Positions 32,053 through 40,261 of a stretch of DNA of 64,000 nt are shown here, piece after piece. Origin of the DNA: SSF26 sp037443945. GTDB lineage: Bacteria > Chloroflexota > Anaerolineae > J102. The stretch is taken from the NCBI GenBank assembly GCA_037443945.1, contig JBBINH010000005.1, forward strand, positions 1-64,000. The letters run 5' to 3'. Positions within the stretch are counted from its first letter, which is position 1, and every line of letters begins with the position of its first letter. The notes beneath the pieces were generated by a model. That model saw nothing but the letters and a program-made list of their open reading frames with translations. It did no database searches and was not told the origin of the DNA. The position numbers and the translations under genes are program-made.

Positions 32053-34902
32053 TCAGGGAGAGGGGCGATCGAAAAAGTCACCGTTGTGACCTACCAAGGG
32101 TAGAGGAACCCGATACGCCCAGGCCGTCCTCGGGATCCGCGTGGCAGGGTCACCGAAAAGGGCAAACAAGTCCACCAAAAAGGCGCTATAGGCATAACCC
32201 TGGGCAAAGAGGTGCAACCGACCGCTTAGAGCGGCTTCGCCCAGGGTAAGCGGCCGTCCCTGAAGGAACGGTGCCATAAAGCCTTCGTTGACCAGAGCAT
32301 TGCCGACGCCGATACCGTAACCGGTACTGGCCACATAACCGATGGCCCCACGGCCGTCGGGCAAGAGGAGCAATTCTTCCTGGAGCGAGCGCATCCCCGG
32401 CCGGTAGAAAATGCCGCTCAGACTGGCCATGGCCAGGACGATGGCAGGCCGACCTGTGTTCTGCAGCGCGGGCAGATCCCGCTGGGCCAGGAACTGTTCC
32501 GCCCCCCATTCCCCAACCTGACCGTGGCCGCTGTAGTTGACGATGAGGGCGCCTTCGGTCCAGGCCGCCAACAGCCGGTCCCGAAGGGCGCCGGCCGAGT
32601 GGTAATTGACGCCATAATAAAGCCGCTCGACCTGCCATAAGGGCGTGGTCAATTGGGCGATTTGTTCGGACAGGGCGGGGAAATCCCCGGCGCCATCGGC
32701 GTTATCGGCCACCAGCAGCAGGCGATTCTGCCAAGCCTGACCTGTAGCCAGGTTATCGTAAGCGATGATTTTGTCCACGAGCCGGTCGGCTTCTTCGGCA
32801 CTTCCCACCGGCAGCCGTCCCACCATCAGATCGGGCACAGGGTCGGGGCCGAGCACGGCGGCAAACTGGTTTTCATCGGCCACTTCGCCCAGCCAGGGGT
32901 CGAGGTCGCGCAGAAACACGGGGAACAGCGGGTAACCCGTTCCCAGATAATTCAAGGGATCGACGTGGCCATCGCCGAAAAGCACCGCATAGGCCGGCGC
33001 CGGCGTGCGCCAGCGGGTGAGCGTAGTGGCCAGAAACGCGCGGATGGCATTCGGATCGGGCTGGCCGGCATTGAACTCGTCGTAGATGGCCTCCAGCGTG
33101 ATGACCTTGGCGGCCAAACCTTGGCGGGCCCGGTGCGCCGCCAGGCGTTGGGCCGATGCTGCCAGGACCTCCGGGGTGATCACCAGGTAATCGGCCCGGT
33201 TGGTAGCGCTGCTCAACTCATCCATGGGCAGCACCCGTCTCACCTTGGGATGGCCTCGTCCTGCCTGGGTGGCAGCCTCATACTGGCGTTCAGGGGTGCC
33301 TTCTGCCGAGGGTCTCGGCGATATTCCGTCGACGAAACCCACCCGCTCGGCTTGCGGCTCGATTCGCAACCCGATAAGGGCAACCGGTCGCAAGGGATCG
33401 CTCACGTCCCAGACCTGTGTTGTCGCGTCCATACCCTCCAGCCAGATTTGCCAGGGGCCCGGCCAGTCCGGTCCAAAATGCAGACGGCCGGCCACGGCGG
33501 TCAGACGCCGCACACAGGTGATCTCGATCCAATCGAGGAAGACCATGTTCGTGGTCCCACCGACGCTTTCCACCTCGATCAAAAGCCGGTTCTCGCCGGT
33601 TTGCAAAAGCGCGTGGGGAAAATCGGCCTCATAGGTGAAGGCCGTCCGGCCTTTTAGGCTAAAGCTGCCGATGGGATAATCCTGAAGCCAGAGGTTCACC
33701 TGCACCGTACCTTCCTCCCGGCCGAACAGGCGCAGGCGTAACCGGGCGCCGACCGGGCCGTCTGCGATGGGCGGGAGCCGGAAGGTCAGGGTTTGGCGGC
33801 CCGGGCTATTGCGCTGTGGACGCAGGCTGGTCCAAAACCAGCGATCCGGCCGTCCTTGGGCATCCGGCGCGGCGAAATCGGAACGATAGAGTCGTTGTTC
33901 TTCCAGGTGGATGGTGTCCTGAAAGGTGGGCAGTACAGGAGCCGGATTGGATTCCACCATCCGTTGGGCCACACGCAGGCCGGGAGCGGTGCCTGCCACC
34001 AGGGCATAGATGGCCTCCGGGCTGTGTTCGGGCTTCCAGGGTGGGGCATAGAAGAGGAGGACATCGCCGGGATCGAAACGGCCGTCTTCCTCGCCCAGGA
34101 TCAGCATGGGAAGGGGTTGTTGCTGACGGTAGAGCTGCCAGGTGCGCGGGTCGCTGCCGCTCATATCCACCCCGGCCTGCTTCAGGTCCTCGTAGGTGAT
34201 TTCCTGGAGACCGGGTTGGACTACACTCAGGCGCACCCAACCACCGTTGCCGGCGGCCGGGATCGACCCGGCCAGGGGCCAGGCCGTTGCCGGGGGCAAG
34301 CGTCGCCAGCCACGGGCATCGGCGTAGTTGATGAGCAGGGAGCGATAAAGGGGCTCCCAGAGGGGATCGGGTGGTGGTGGGGTGGCCGTAAGCGGGCGAT
34401 CGCTGCTCAGGGTCACCGTCAGCACCGGTGCAAAGCGCCATTGCCGACCGTCGGAGTCCAGATGGAGGGGGGTCAGACGCAGCCGCACGGCCCATTGGTG
34501 CCGCAACCAGAACGGATCCCCCTCCAAAGCGGCAGCCTGGGTGGCCGCAGCCTCCATGGCGCCTGCTTCGGGTTGCGGTAGCGCGATCGCCCCTTCGCTG
34601 TCGACGGCCACGATGGCGGGGTTGGCCTGGGCCGGCAAGGCGACGAGCACCGTATGCCCGCGACGGGCGTGGTCCGACAGACGAAAGCGCAGATCGGCCA
34701 GTTCATCGGGTCGATAGACCCGTTCACCATCGGTCAAGCGCGTGATGAGCTGTACCCGGATGTGTCCGGCTTCGACCCAAGCTGTCGCGCTGTAAAGCGG
34801 CTCCAGAGTGGGCGGCGTTGCGGTAGCCCGGACCGCCGACCCCGCTCCGAGGGTCAGTACGAGCAGGATGGCCAAGGCGAAGAAAGAACGCAGACGCTTC
34901 AC
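32053..34902 (-). CDS. C25 (gingipain)-family protein, probable catalytic Cys replaced by Ser
   Basis: A 949-residue secreted protein; GTG 34902 follows GGGAGG and is chosen as start. A signal peptide covers about residues 1-25 ('SFFALAILLVLTLGAGSAVRA'). Beta-rich N-terminal domains (about 30-540) precede a C25 caspase-like domain starting 'DYLVITPEVLAASAQRLAAH' and including 'VLFGDGHVDPLNYLG'. The His of the dyad is present (His793 in 'NYSGHGQVGEW'). Where active members have Cys (as in MxCLxGxF), this protein reads 'MASLSGIF', with Ser827 encoded by AGT, one base from the Cys codon TGT. It may be a pseudo-peptidase or use Ser. There is no type IX secretion C-terminal domain that I recognise. 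Confidence 0.8.
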   Translation of the reverse strand: MKRLRSFFALAILLVLTLGAGSAVRATATPPTLEPLYSATAWVEAGHIRVQLITRLTDGERVYRPDELADLRFRLSDHARRGHTVLVALPAQANPAIVAVDSEGAIALPQPEAGAMEAAATQAAALEGDPFWLRHQWAVRLRLTPLHLDSDGRQWRFAPVLTVTLSSDRPLTATPPPPDPLWEPLYRSLLINYADARGWRRLPPATAWPLAGSIPAAGNGGWVRLSVVQPGLQEITYEDLKQAGVDMSGSDPRTWQLYRQQQPLPMLILGEEDGRFDPGDVLLFYAPPWKPEHSPEAIYALVAGTAPGLRVAQRMVESNPAPVLPTFQDTIHLEEQRLYRSDFAAPDAQGRPDRWFWTSLRPQRNSPGRQTLTFRLPPIADGPVGARLRLRLFGREEGTVQVNLWLQDYPIGSFSLKGRTAFTYEADFPHALLQTGENRLLIEVESVGGTTNMVFLDWIEITCVRRLTAVAGRLHFGPDWPGPWQIWLEGMDATTQVWDVSDPLRPVALIGLRIEPQAERVGFVDGISPRPSAEGTPERQYEAATQAGRGHPKVRRVLPMDELSSATNRADYLVITPEVLAASAQRLAAHRARQGLAAKVITLEAIYDEFNAGQPDPNAIRAFLATTLTRWRTPAPAYAVLFGDGHVDPLNYLGTGYPLFPVFLRDLDPWLGEVADENQFAAVLGPDPVPDLMVGRLPVGSAEEADRLVDKIIAYDNLATGQAWQNRLLLVADNADGAGDFPALSEQIAQLTTPLWQVERLYYGVNYHSAGALRDRLLAAWTEGALIVNYSGHGQVGEWGAEQFLAQRDLPALQNTGRPAIVLAMASLSGIFYRPGMRSLQEELLLLPDGRGAIGYVASTGYGIGVGNALVNEGFMAPFLQGRPLTLGEAALSGRLHLFAQGYAYSAFLVDLFALFGDPATRIPRTAWAYRVPLPLVGHNGDFFDRPSP

Positions 34903-34917
34903 ACGGTCCTCCCGAAT

Positions 34918-34956
34918 CAAAAAGGCCGGGGGATACCTGACCCACCGGCCTTTTGC
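34918..34956 (-). terminator. Intrinsic terminator after the S1-domain gene
   Basis: On the minus strand AAAGGCCGG (complement of 34945-34953) pairs with CCGGCCTTT (34929-34921) and is followed by further T residues. It lies 25-60 bases beyond the S1 gene stop and just before the C25 homologue's start region. The flanking A and T runs could let it work in both directions. Confidence 0.65.
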
Positions 34957-34980
34957 GCTTGCCTTGTGCGGATGAGGATG

Positions 34981-35874
34981 TCAGGACTTGTCGTCGGCCA
35001 GCATGAGCGTGCGGGCGATGATGTCATCGTCTTCGTCTTCCGCATACCAGGTCTTTTTGGCCCGCTGTTTTTTGTGCTTGGCCGCGTTTTGCTGTTGGGC
35101 TCGCTTCAGGGCGATGGCAAAGGGAGTGGGTTCCGTAGGCTCCTCGTCAGCAGCCATGGTCTCGGTCGTCTCCGCCACAAGGGCCTCGATGTCGGCTTCC
35201 GGTGCGGGCTTGGTTTGACGAGCAGGGCGACGTCCGCGTCGGGACGATTTCTTGCCCGGACGCGGTTTTGCTTCGCTTTCGGCTTTGGGGGCCGGCGCTG
35301 GTTCGGGCGGAGGCGGGGGTAGCACAGCACGACGCGAGAGATCGATCTGGCCGCGGCGGCGGTTGACCTTGAGGACCTGAACCTCGATCTCGTCACCGAC
35401 CTTAACGACATCGCCGGGATGCTTGACGTAGTTGTGGGCCAGCTCGCGGATGTGGACCATGCCGTCCTGGCCGACGCCGATATCCACGAACACGCCGTAG
35501 CTTTCGATACGGGTTACCTTGCCGGTGAGCACTTGACCTGGCTGGAGCGTGCGCAGGGTGATGGCGTCGGGCGGGATCAAGGTCAGGCTGATGCGATCTT
35601 TCTCTTTGTCCAGGTCTTTGATCCAGGCGGTGACTTCCTGCCCGACCTTGAGGACATCGGCCGGTTTCTTGATGCGTTTGGGGGAAATTTCGGAGACATG
35701 CGCCAAACCGTCGGTACCCACGCCGATATCAATGAAGGCGCCGAAGTCGGTCAAGCGTCGCACCCGGCCTTTGACTTCCTGGCCGATGGCCAGTTTGCGC
35801 ACGATAGTCTTGGGTGGGATGACCTTGATCTCGGGCTTTTCGGGTGTAGCCGCGGCGCCAACGATATCGCTCAC
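34981..35874 (-). CDS. S1 RNA-binding domain protein (two S1 domains, RpsA-like)
   Basis: A 297-residue protein from a GTG start with an AAGGAG ribosome site. Two S1 OB-folds are visible: about 27-100 ('GQEVKGRVRRLTDFGAFIDIGVGTDGLAHVSEI') and about 112-185 ('GQVLTGKVTRIESYGVFVDIGVGQDGMVHIREL'). They are followed by a Pro/Ala/Lys/Arg-rich, probably disordered tail (190-297). Full ribosomal protein S1 has four to six S1 domains, so this is a short version; proteins of this size serve as S1 in some phyla. It binds RNA, probably on the ribosome. It has its own promoter and terminator. Confidence 0.85.
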   Translation of the reverse strand: MSDIVGAAATPEKPEIKVIPPKTIVRKLAIGQEVKGRVRRLTDFGAFIDIGVGTDGLAHVSEISPKRIKKPADVLKVGQEVTAWIKDLDKEKDRISLTLIPPDAITLRTLQPGQVLTGKVTRIESYGVFVDIGVGQDGMVHIRELAHNYVKHPGDVVKVGDEIEVQVLKVNRRRGQIDLSRRAVLPPPPPEPAPAPKAESEAKPRPGKKSSRRGRRPARQTKPAPEADIEALVAETTETMAADEEPTEPTPFAIALKRAQQQNAAKHKKQRAKKTWYAEDEDDDIIARTLMLADDKS

Positions 35875-35927
35875 GTTTTGCTTCTCCTTCGGGATTCGAG
35901 GATGGGGGATGAATAAGCTGACTATGT

Positions 35928-35957
35928 ATCATAAATCGTAAGGCAGAGGCCTGTCAA
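35928..35957 (-). promoter_or_regulatory. Promoter of the S1-domain gene
   Basis: On the minus strand TTGACA (35957-35952) and TATGAT (35933-35928) are spaced by 18 bases, about 54 bases before the start codon. The -35 is a perfect consensus. Confidence 0.7.
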
Positions 35958-36387
35958 ACAGAGTCAAGGTCCCAAAACCTTTGGGCAAAAAGCCGTATTG
36001 GGAATAGCAACTGCGCTCAGGCGAGCGGTCGGATCGGCTTCGGCCAATATGCCTGCGTTATCATGGACGGTGTTTATCCCTGGCTTATGTTCGGAATGGG
36101 TGCAACCCCGCGGCGACCCTCACCCCTCCCCCTGCCCTCCCCTCTTCCACTCGCCTACGACAACGGGCGAGGGGAGGGGATTGAGGGGGTCAACCTACCG
36201 GCTTGCCCCTCTCGCACCAACCCACTTTGGAACCGAGTCGTCGGCCATGCCGATAAGGCCGACGGCTCCGCCGGGCGGGAACGGCTCGCGCGAACCGAGA
36301 GCAGGCTCTTGCGAGCGCGGACCATACCGGCCGCGGTTCGGCAACGGACCGTCCGGCCAACACCGAGGCGAATACGCCTGCGCCGAC
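35958..36387. repeat. Gene-free region with C-rich/G-rich hairpin and G-quadruplex motif
   Basis: No coding sequence is supported in this 430-base stretch. At about 36120-36190 a C-rich arm (CCCCTCCCC-type runs) is mirrored by a G-rich arm, joined by CTCGCC (36150-36155) pairing with GGCGAG (36166-36171). The G-rich arm (36165-36190) has four runs of 3-5 G separated by 1-5 bases, a G-quadruplex pattern. It looks like a dispersed intergenic repeat, but only one copy is in the window. Confidence 0.5.
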
Positions 36388-36708
36388 TCAGGTTCCGGGA
36401 GGCCGATAAGCGGGTGTTTTGCGTGACGCTTCGTCGAGTTCTGCCGGCGTCAGCAGCACGGTGGTGGTCACTTTAACGGCCCCACTGGCGCTGATCGCCA
36501 GAGCCAGGGCAGCCATGCTGGCGTTGTCAGGGACATCGACGATGAGGTACACATCGGTGGCGCCGAAGGCGAAGTAGAAGCTCTCCAGGGTGCCCCCTAC
36601 CGATGCGACCGCTTCGGCGGCGGCCGCCCGTCGGCTTGTGCCTCCTTCTTTGCGAAGGCCTTTGATGCCCTCACCGGTGTAATTTGCCTGTAACAGATAC
36701 TTGGGCAT
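36388..36708 (-). CDS. GYD domain protein
   Basis: A 106-residue alpha-beta barrel protein starting MPKYLLQANYTGEGIKGLRK. The core 'GGTLESFYFAFGATDVYLIVDVPDNASMAALALAISASGAVKV' contains the G-x-x-D segment for which the GYD family is named. Family function is unknown. It stands alone between the gene-free region and the tRNA array. Confidence 0.82.
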   Translation of the reverse strand: MPKYLLQANYTGEGIKGLRKEGGTSRRAAAAEAVASVGGTLESFYFAFGATDVYLIVDVPDNASMAALALAISASGAVKVTTTVLLTPAELDEASRKTPAYRPPGT

Positions 36709-36831
36709 GGGTTAGCTCCTGGGTGGTGAAAGCAGGTTACGGACGTTGCCGATCCCGTTCGCAACGAGCACCTCCGCTTGTCGGGGGAGGAGGAGTTGCC
36801 TTCAGGCGAATCAGGGCGTTACTCCCGGCCG

Positions 36832-36863
36832 CACAAACAAAAATGCGCTCCTCCTCGGAGCGC
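36832..36863 (-). terminator. Intrinsic terminator ending the rnpB-tRNA transcript
   Basis: On the minus strand GCGCTCC (complement of 36857-36863) pairs perfectly with GGAGCGC (complement of 36845-36851) around a 5-base loop, followed by ATTTTTGTTTG. It starts 13 bases after the 3' end of tRNA-His and is the only clear terminator between rnpB and this point. Confidence 0.85.
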
Positions 36864-36875
36864 TCGTTTGTAAGG

Positions 36876-36949
36876 GGTGACCACCGGGGCTTGAACCCGA
36901 AACCTCCTGGGCCACAACCAGGTGCTCTGCCAATTGAGCTATGGTCACC
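36876..36949 (-). tRNA. tRNA-His (GTG)
   Basis: A complete cloverleaf. The anticodon loop TTGTGGC lies in a CCTGG/CCAGG stem. The 7-bp acceptor GTGACCA/TGGTCAC is preceded by G(-1) facing C73, the identity element of tRNA-His. CCA is not encoded. It is last of the six-tRNA array, 67 bases after tRNA-Gln. Confidence 0.96.
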
Positions 36950-37016
36950 ATAACCGCTGCGAATGGAAGAGAGACCGGAGCGGAAGGGCCGGCCACTTAC
37001 GCTCCGGTGGCTTTGG

Positions 37017-37088
37017 CTGGGGGACCAGGACTCGAACCTGAACTAGAGGATCCAAAGTCCCCTGTCCTGCCAATTAGACGATCCCCCA
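37017..37088 (-). tRNA. tRNA-Gln (TTG)
   Basis: The anticodon loop CTTTGGA lies in the arm at the expected position. The acceptor TGGGGGA/TCCCCCA has the U1-A72 pair typical of tRNA-Gln. G73 is followed directly by CCA (37016-37014), so this is the only tRNA of the array that appears to encode its CCA end. Confidence 0.95.
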
Positions 37089-37131
37089 CCGATTCCCAGT
37101 TTAGGCATGGTAACGACCGGGGAGAGAAAGG

Positions 37132-37204
37132 TGCCGAGGGCCAGACTTGAACTGGCGACACCGCAATTTTCAGTCGCGTGCTCTACCACCTGAGCTACCT
37201 CGGC
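37132..37204 (-). tRNA. tRNA-Phe (GAA)
   Basis: The anticodon loop CTGAAAA lies in stem CGCGA/TTGCG; the acceptor is GCCGAGG/CCTCGGC with A73, and the T-loop is TTCAAGT. CCA is not encoded. Confidence 0.96.
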
Positions 37205-37228
37205 GGGTCAGAACCGGCCTGCCGGTGA

Positions 37229-37304
<76 letters not shown>

Positions 37305-37347
37305 ATGAAAAGCGATTCAAGGGTGAAGGCCACCGGCCTGCCCGGAG

Positions 37348-37420
<73 letters not shown>

Positions 37421-37442
37421 GTTTCGGCAGCCAACCTCAGGA

Positions 37443-37525
37443 TGCCGACGAGAGGACTCGAACCTCCACGACCTGGGGTCAACAGATCCTAAGTCTGTCG
37501 CGTCTGCCTGTTCCGCCACGTCGGC
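37443..37525 (-). tRNA. tRNA-Leu (TAG)
   Basis: A class II tRNA of 83 bases with a long variable arm. The anticodon loop CTTAGGA lies in stem CAGA/TCTG; the acceptor is GCCGACG/CGTCGGC with A73. CCA is not encoded. It begins only about 30 bases after the 3' end of rnpB, with no terminator between. Confidence 0.96.
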
Positions 37526-37555
37526 CTGGCGTTGGCGACCGCAGGGTTGCAAGGA

Positions 37556-37990
37556 GCTGCGAGCAGGAGTACTCCCGATTCTGTTCTAACCGTCATCTGT
37601 CTCACATGGTGTGGTGAAACCTGGCCTGCCGGGTGTGACCCGACTTCACCGGTTTCACTGCGACGAGACCGAATCACGGGGTTGACCATGACCCGGCCCA
37701 CTCGCCTTGCTCCCGTTGCACGCTCGCCTAGCCGGCCGCATTGCTGCGCACCGCTGGTAGGCTCTTACCCTACCGTTTCAACCCTTACCCGCACCGATTC
37801 CTGGGGAGGAAATCGGCCGCTGGCGGGATTGCTTTCTGTTGCGGTTGTAGTCAACCGGCCGTTACCGGCCGGCTGCCCTCACTTGCTGTTTCGTGAGGCA
37901 ACTTGGCCACGCTTGAGGGGTGGCCGGGAGTCGGGAAGTTCCTCTGCCGGCCTCAAGGCCGACAGCGACGGTTCTCTGCTCGCAGGGCCG
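37556..37990 (-). ncRNA. rnpB: RNase P RNA, bacterial type A
   Basis: About 430 nt. The ends pair to form P1: CTGCGAGCAG near the 5' end (complement of 37976-37985) with CTGCTCGCAG at the 3' end (complement of 37557-37566). Conserved regions appear in the right order: GAGGAACTTCCCGAC (CR I, P4 side), ACAGAAAGCAATCCCGCC, GGTAAGAGCCTACC (the P10/P11-P12 core) and AGAACAGAATCGGG (CR V, the other P4 side). It is the catalytic RNA that trims tRNA 5' ends. It is transcribed from a consensus promoter and reads straight into six tRNA genes. Exact ends are approximate. Confidence 0.95.
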
Positions 37991-38028
37991 TTGTCATCTC
38001 GTTTTGTTAATGTCCGATGACGATGAGG

Positions 38029-38057
38029 ATTATAGCATTGGCTCCGGGGAGTGTCAA
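38029..38057 (-). promoter_or_regulatory. Consensus promoter of rnpB and the tRNA array
   Basis: On the minus strand TTGACA (38057-38052), a 17-base spacer and TATAAT (38034-38029) form a perfect sigma-70 consensus about 40 bases before the 5' end of rnpB. It is the strongest promoter match found in the window, as expected for a stable-RNA gene. Confidence 0.85.
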
Positions 38058-38235
38058 GACAGGTCGGGCCTGAAAATTCAGCGCGCCCTGGGGAAAACGG
38101 GACGACGAGCTGCGTCGTGTGCGCAACGGCTGCTCGTCGTGTCGGGTTGGACAGAGCCGGCCCTGGATGGGACCGGGCCTCCGGCCGGGGATGACTTCGC
38201 CGCCAAAAGGGTGGACAAATGGGGGCGACGTCCAA

Positions 38236-38264
38236 TTGGGCGGTGTCGGGGGCTTTGCTATAAT
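38236..38264 (+). promoter_or_regulatory. Promoter of the rmd-gmd genes
   Basis: TTGGGC (38236-38241) and TATAAT (38259-38264) are spaced by 17 bases. The -10 ends 10 bases before ATG 38275, so the mRNA would be leaderless or nearly so. It is divergent from the rnpB promoter. Confidence 0.55.
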
Positions 38265-38274
38265 CCCAGCCGTT

Positions 38275-39228
38275 ATGCGCGCGCTCGTCACCGGTGCTGC
38301 CGGTTTTGCGGCTACGCATCTGATCCAACATCTGCTGGCCGTTACCGACCTGCACATCATCGGCACCATCTATCGCCGTCAGCCTGAACGTGCCTACCCT
38401 GCCATGCGGGTGCACCTGGAACGGCTCGATCTGCGTGAGGAGGCGGCGGTGGCCGAAGTTCTCACTCGCTGGCGCCCCGATTTTATCTTCCATCTCGCCG
38501 CCCAGTCCTTTGTCCCCCTTTCCTGGCAGCATCCCTGGTCGACGTTCGAGCAAAATGTCCTCACCCAGATCAACCTGATCAAGGGCATGCTGGCCGCCCA
38601 CCTGGACGCGCGACTGCTCGTGGTCAGTTCCGGTGAGGTCTACGGCGCCTTTGATCCCGCCGAGCTGCCGCTTGATGAAGACACCCCTTTGCGTCCTCTC
38701 TCGCCTTACGGCGTCAGTAAGGCCGCTCAGGATCTGCTGGGCTGGCAATATCACCGCAGCCATGGCTTATTCATCGTGCGGGTACGACCGTTCAATCACA
38801 TCGGTCCCGGCCAAAATGAGCTGTTCGTGACGGCCAGTTTTGCCAAACAAATCGCCCTGATCGAAGCCGGTCGGCAAAAAGGTCCGCTGCTCCATGGCGC
38901 CTTGGAGCCCGAACGGGATTTTACCGATGTGCGCGATGTGGTACGCGCCTATTGGCTCGTTCTGAACCACGGCCGGCCCGGCGAGGTCTATAACATCGGC
39001 ACCGGTCGCCGTATAAGCATCGGCACCGTGCTGGAAATGCTCAGGAACATGGCCCGTGTGCCCATCGCCACGGCTTATGACCCGGCCCTCACCCGACCTG
39101 CCGATATCCCCTGCATCGTCAGCGATCCCACCCGCCTTCGACAGGCCACCGGTTGGGAACCGCTTATCCCGCTGGAACAGTCGTTACGGGATATCCTCGA
39201 CGACTGGCGTCATCGTATCCTTGTCTGA
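38275..39228 (+). CDS. rmd: GDP-6-deoxy-4-keto-mannose reductase-like SDR (Rmd type)
   Basis: A 317-residue extended SDR. It has the NAD(P) motif 'VTGAAGFAATHLIQHL' (GxxGxxxxH-type), 'FHLAAQSFVPLSW', the active-site Ser in 'VVSSGEVYGAF', YxxxK as 'YGVSKAAQD', and 'RPFNHIGPGQ'. Together with the adjacent gmd it suggests a route from GDP-mannose via GDP-4-keto-6-deoxymannose to GDP-D-rhamnose. It could instead be another 4-keto reductase or epimerase. The gap to gmd is 24 bases. Confidence 0.8.
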   Translation: MRALVTGAAGFAATHLIQHLLAVTDLHIIGTIYRRQPERAYPAMRVHLERLDLREEAAVAEVLTRWRPDFIFHLAAQSFVPLSWQHPWSTFEQNVLTQINLIKGMLAAHLDARLLVVSSGEVYGAFDPAELPLDEDTPLRPLSPYGVSKAAQDLLGWQYHRSHGLFIVRVRPFNHIGPGQNELFVTASFAKQIALIEAGRQKGPLLHGALEPERDFTDVRDVVRAYWLVLNHGRPGEVYNIGTGRRISIGTVLEMLRNMARVPIATAYDPALTRPADIPCIVSDPTRLRQATGWEPLIPLEQSLRDILDDWRHRILV

Positions 39229-39252
39229 CCGCTTTTTTAGGACTCACCTCCT

Positions 39253-40251
39253 ATGCCTACTGCGCTCATTACCGGTATCACCGGCCAGGATGGTTCCTAT
39301 CTGGCCGATTTCTTATTGGCCAAGGGGTATCGTGTTATCGGCGTCGTTCGCCGCAGCAGTACCGTCAATTTCGACCGTATCCAGCACATTCAGGATCAGA
39401 TCGAGATCGTCCAGGGCGATTTGTTGGATCAGGGTAGCCTTGTCCAACTTCTCCAGGACTACCGGCCGGACGAAGTCTATAACCTGGCGGCCCAATCGTT
39501 TGTCCCGACCTCCTTCAATCAGCCGGTGCTGACGGGCGAGGTGACGGCACTGGGCGTCACGCGCATGCTCGAGGCCATTCGCATTGTGGACAAGCGCATC
39601 CGTTTCTACCAGGCCTCCAGCAGCGAGATGTTCGGCAAGGTCCAGGAAGTGCCGCAGACGGAGAAAACGCCTTTCCATCCCCGCAGTCCTTACGGGGTGG
39701 CCAAGGTCTACGGTCATTACATCACCGTCAATTATCGCGAGAGCTACAATTTGTTTGCCGTCTCGGGGATTCTGTTCAACCATGAGTCCCCGCGTCGGGG
39801 TCTGGAATTTTTGCCGCGCAAAGTGGCGCACGGTGTGGCCCGGATCAAATTGGGCCTGGCCAACGAGCTACGCCTGGGGAATCTGGAGGCCCGTCGTGAT
39901 TGGGGCTATGCGCCCGATTACGTGCGGGGGATATGGCTCATGCTGCAGCAAGATAAGCCCGACGACTACGTATTGGCTACGGGCGAGACCCACAGTGTGC
40001 GCGAATTCGTCCAGATTGCGTTCGCACATGTGGGCTTGGACTGGGAGCAATACGTGGTTGTGGATCCCAAGTACTATCGCCCGGCCGAGGTTGACCTGCT
40101 CGTGGGTAATCCGGCCAAGGCCCGGCGTGTGCTCGGCTGGGAACCCACCGTGACCTTTGAACAATTGGTGCGGTTGATGGTGGATGCCGATCTGGCTCTC
40201 TTACAGGAAAAAGTCGCCACTACGCTTACCGCCCCCAATATCAACTGGTAG
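39253..40251 (+). CDS. gmd: GDP-mannose 4,6-dehydratase
   Basis: A 332-residue extended SDR with 'ALITGITGQDGSYLADFLL', 'VYNLAAQSFVPTSFNQP', the active-site 'YQASSSEMFGKV' (Ser/Ser-Glu) and 'SPYGVAKVYGHYITVNYRE' (YxxxK), 'FNHESPRRG' and 'LGNLEARRDWGYAPDYVRGIW', all typical of Gmd. It converts GDP-D-mannose to GDP-4-dehydro-6-deoxy-D-mannose in the cytosol for surface glycans. A phosphohexomutase follows 10 bases later, possibly supplying mannose 1-phosphate. Confidence 0.93.
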   Translation: MPTALITGITGQDGSYLADFLLAKGYRVIGVVRRSSTVNFDRIQHIQDQIEIVQGDLLDQGSLVQLLQDYRPDEVYNLAAQSFVPTSFNQPVLTGEVTALGVTRMLEAIRIVDKRIRFYQASSSEMFGKVQEVPQTEKTPFHPRSPYGVAKVYGHYITVNYRESYNLFAVSGILFNHESPRRGLEFLPRKVAHGVARIKLGLANELRLGNLEARRDWGYAPDYVRGIWLMLQQDKPDDYVLATGETHSVREFVQIAFAHVGLDWEQYVVVDPKYYRPAEVDLLVGNPAKARRVLGWEPTVTFEQLVRLMVDADLALLQEKVATTLTAPNINW

Positions 40252-40261
40252 GCTCGCAACG

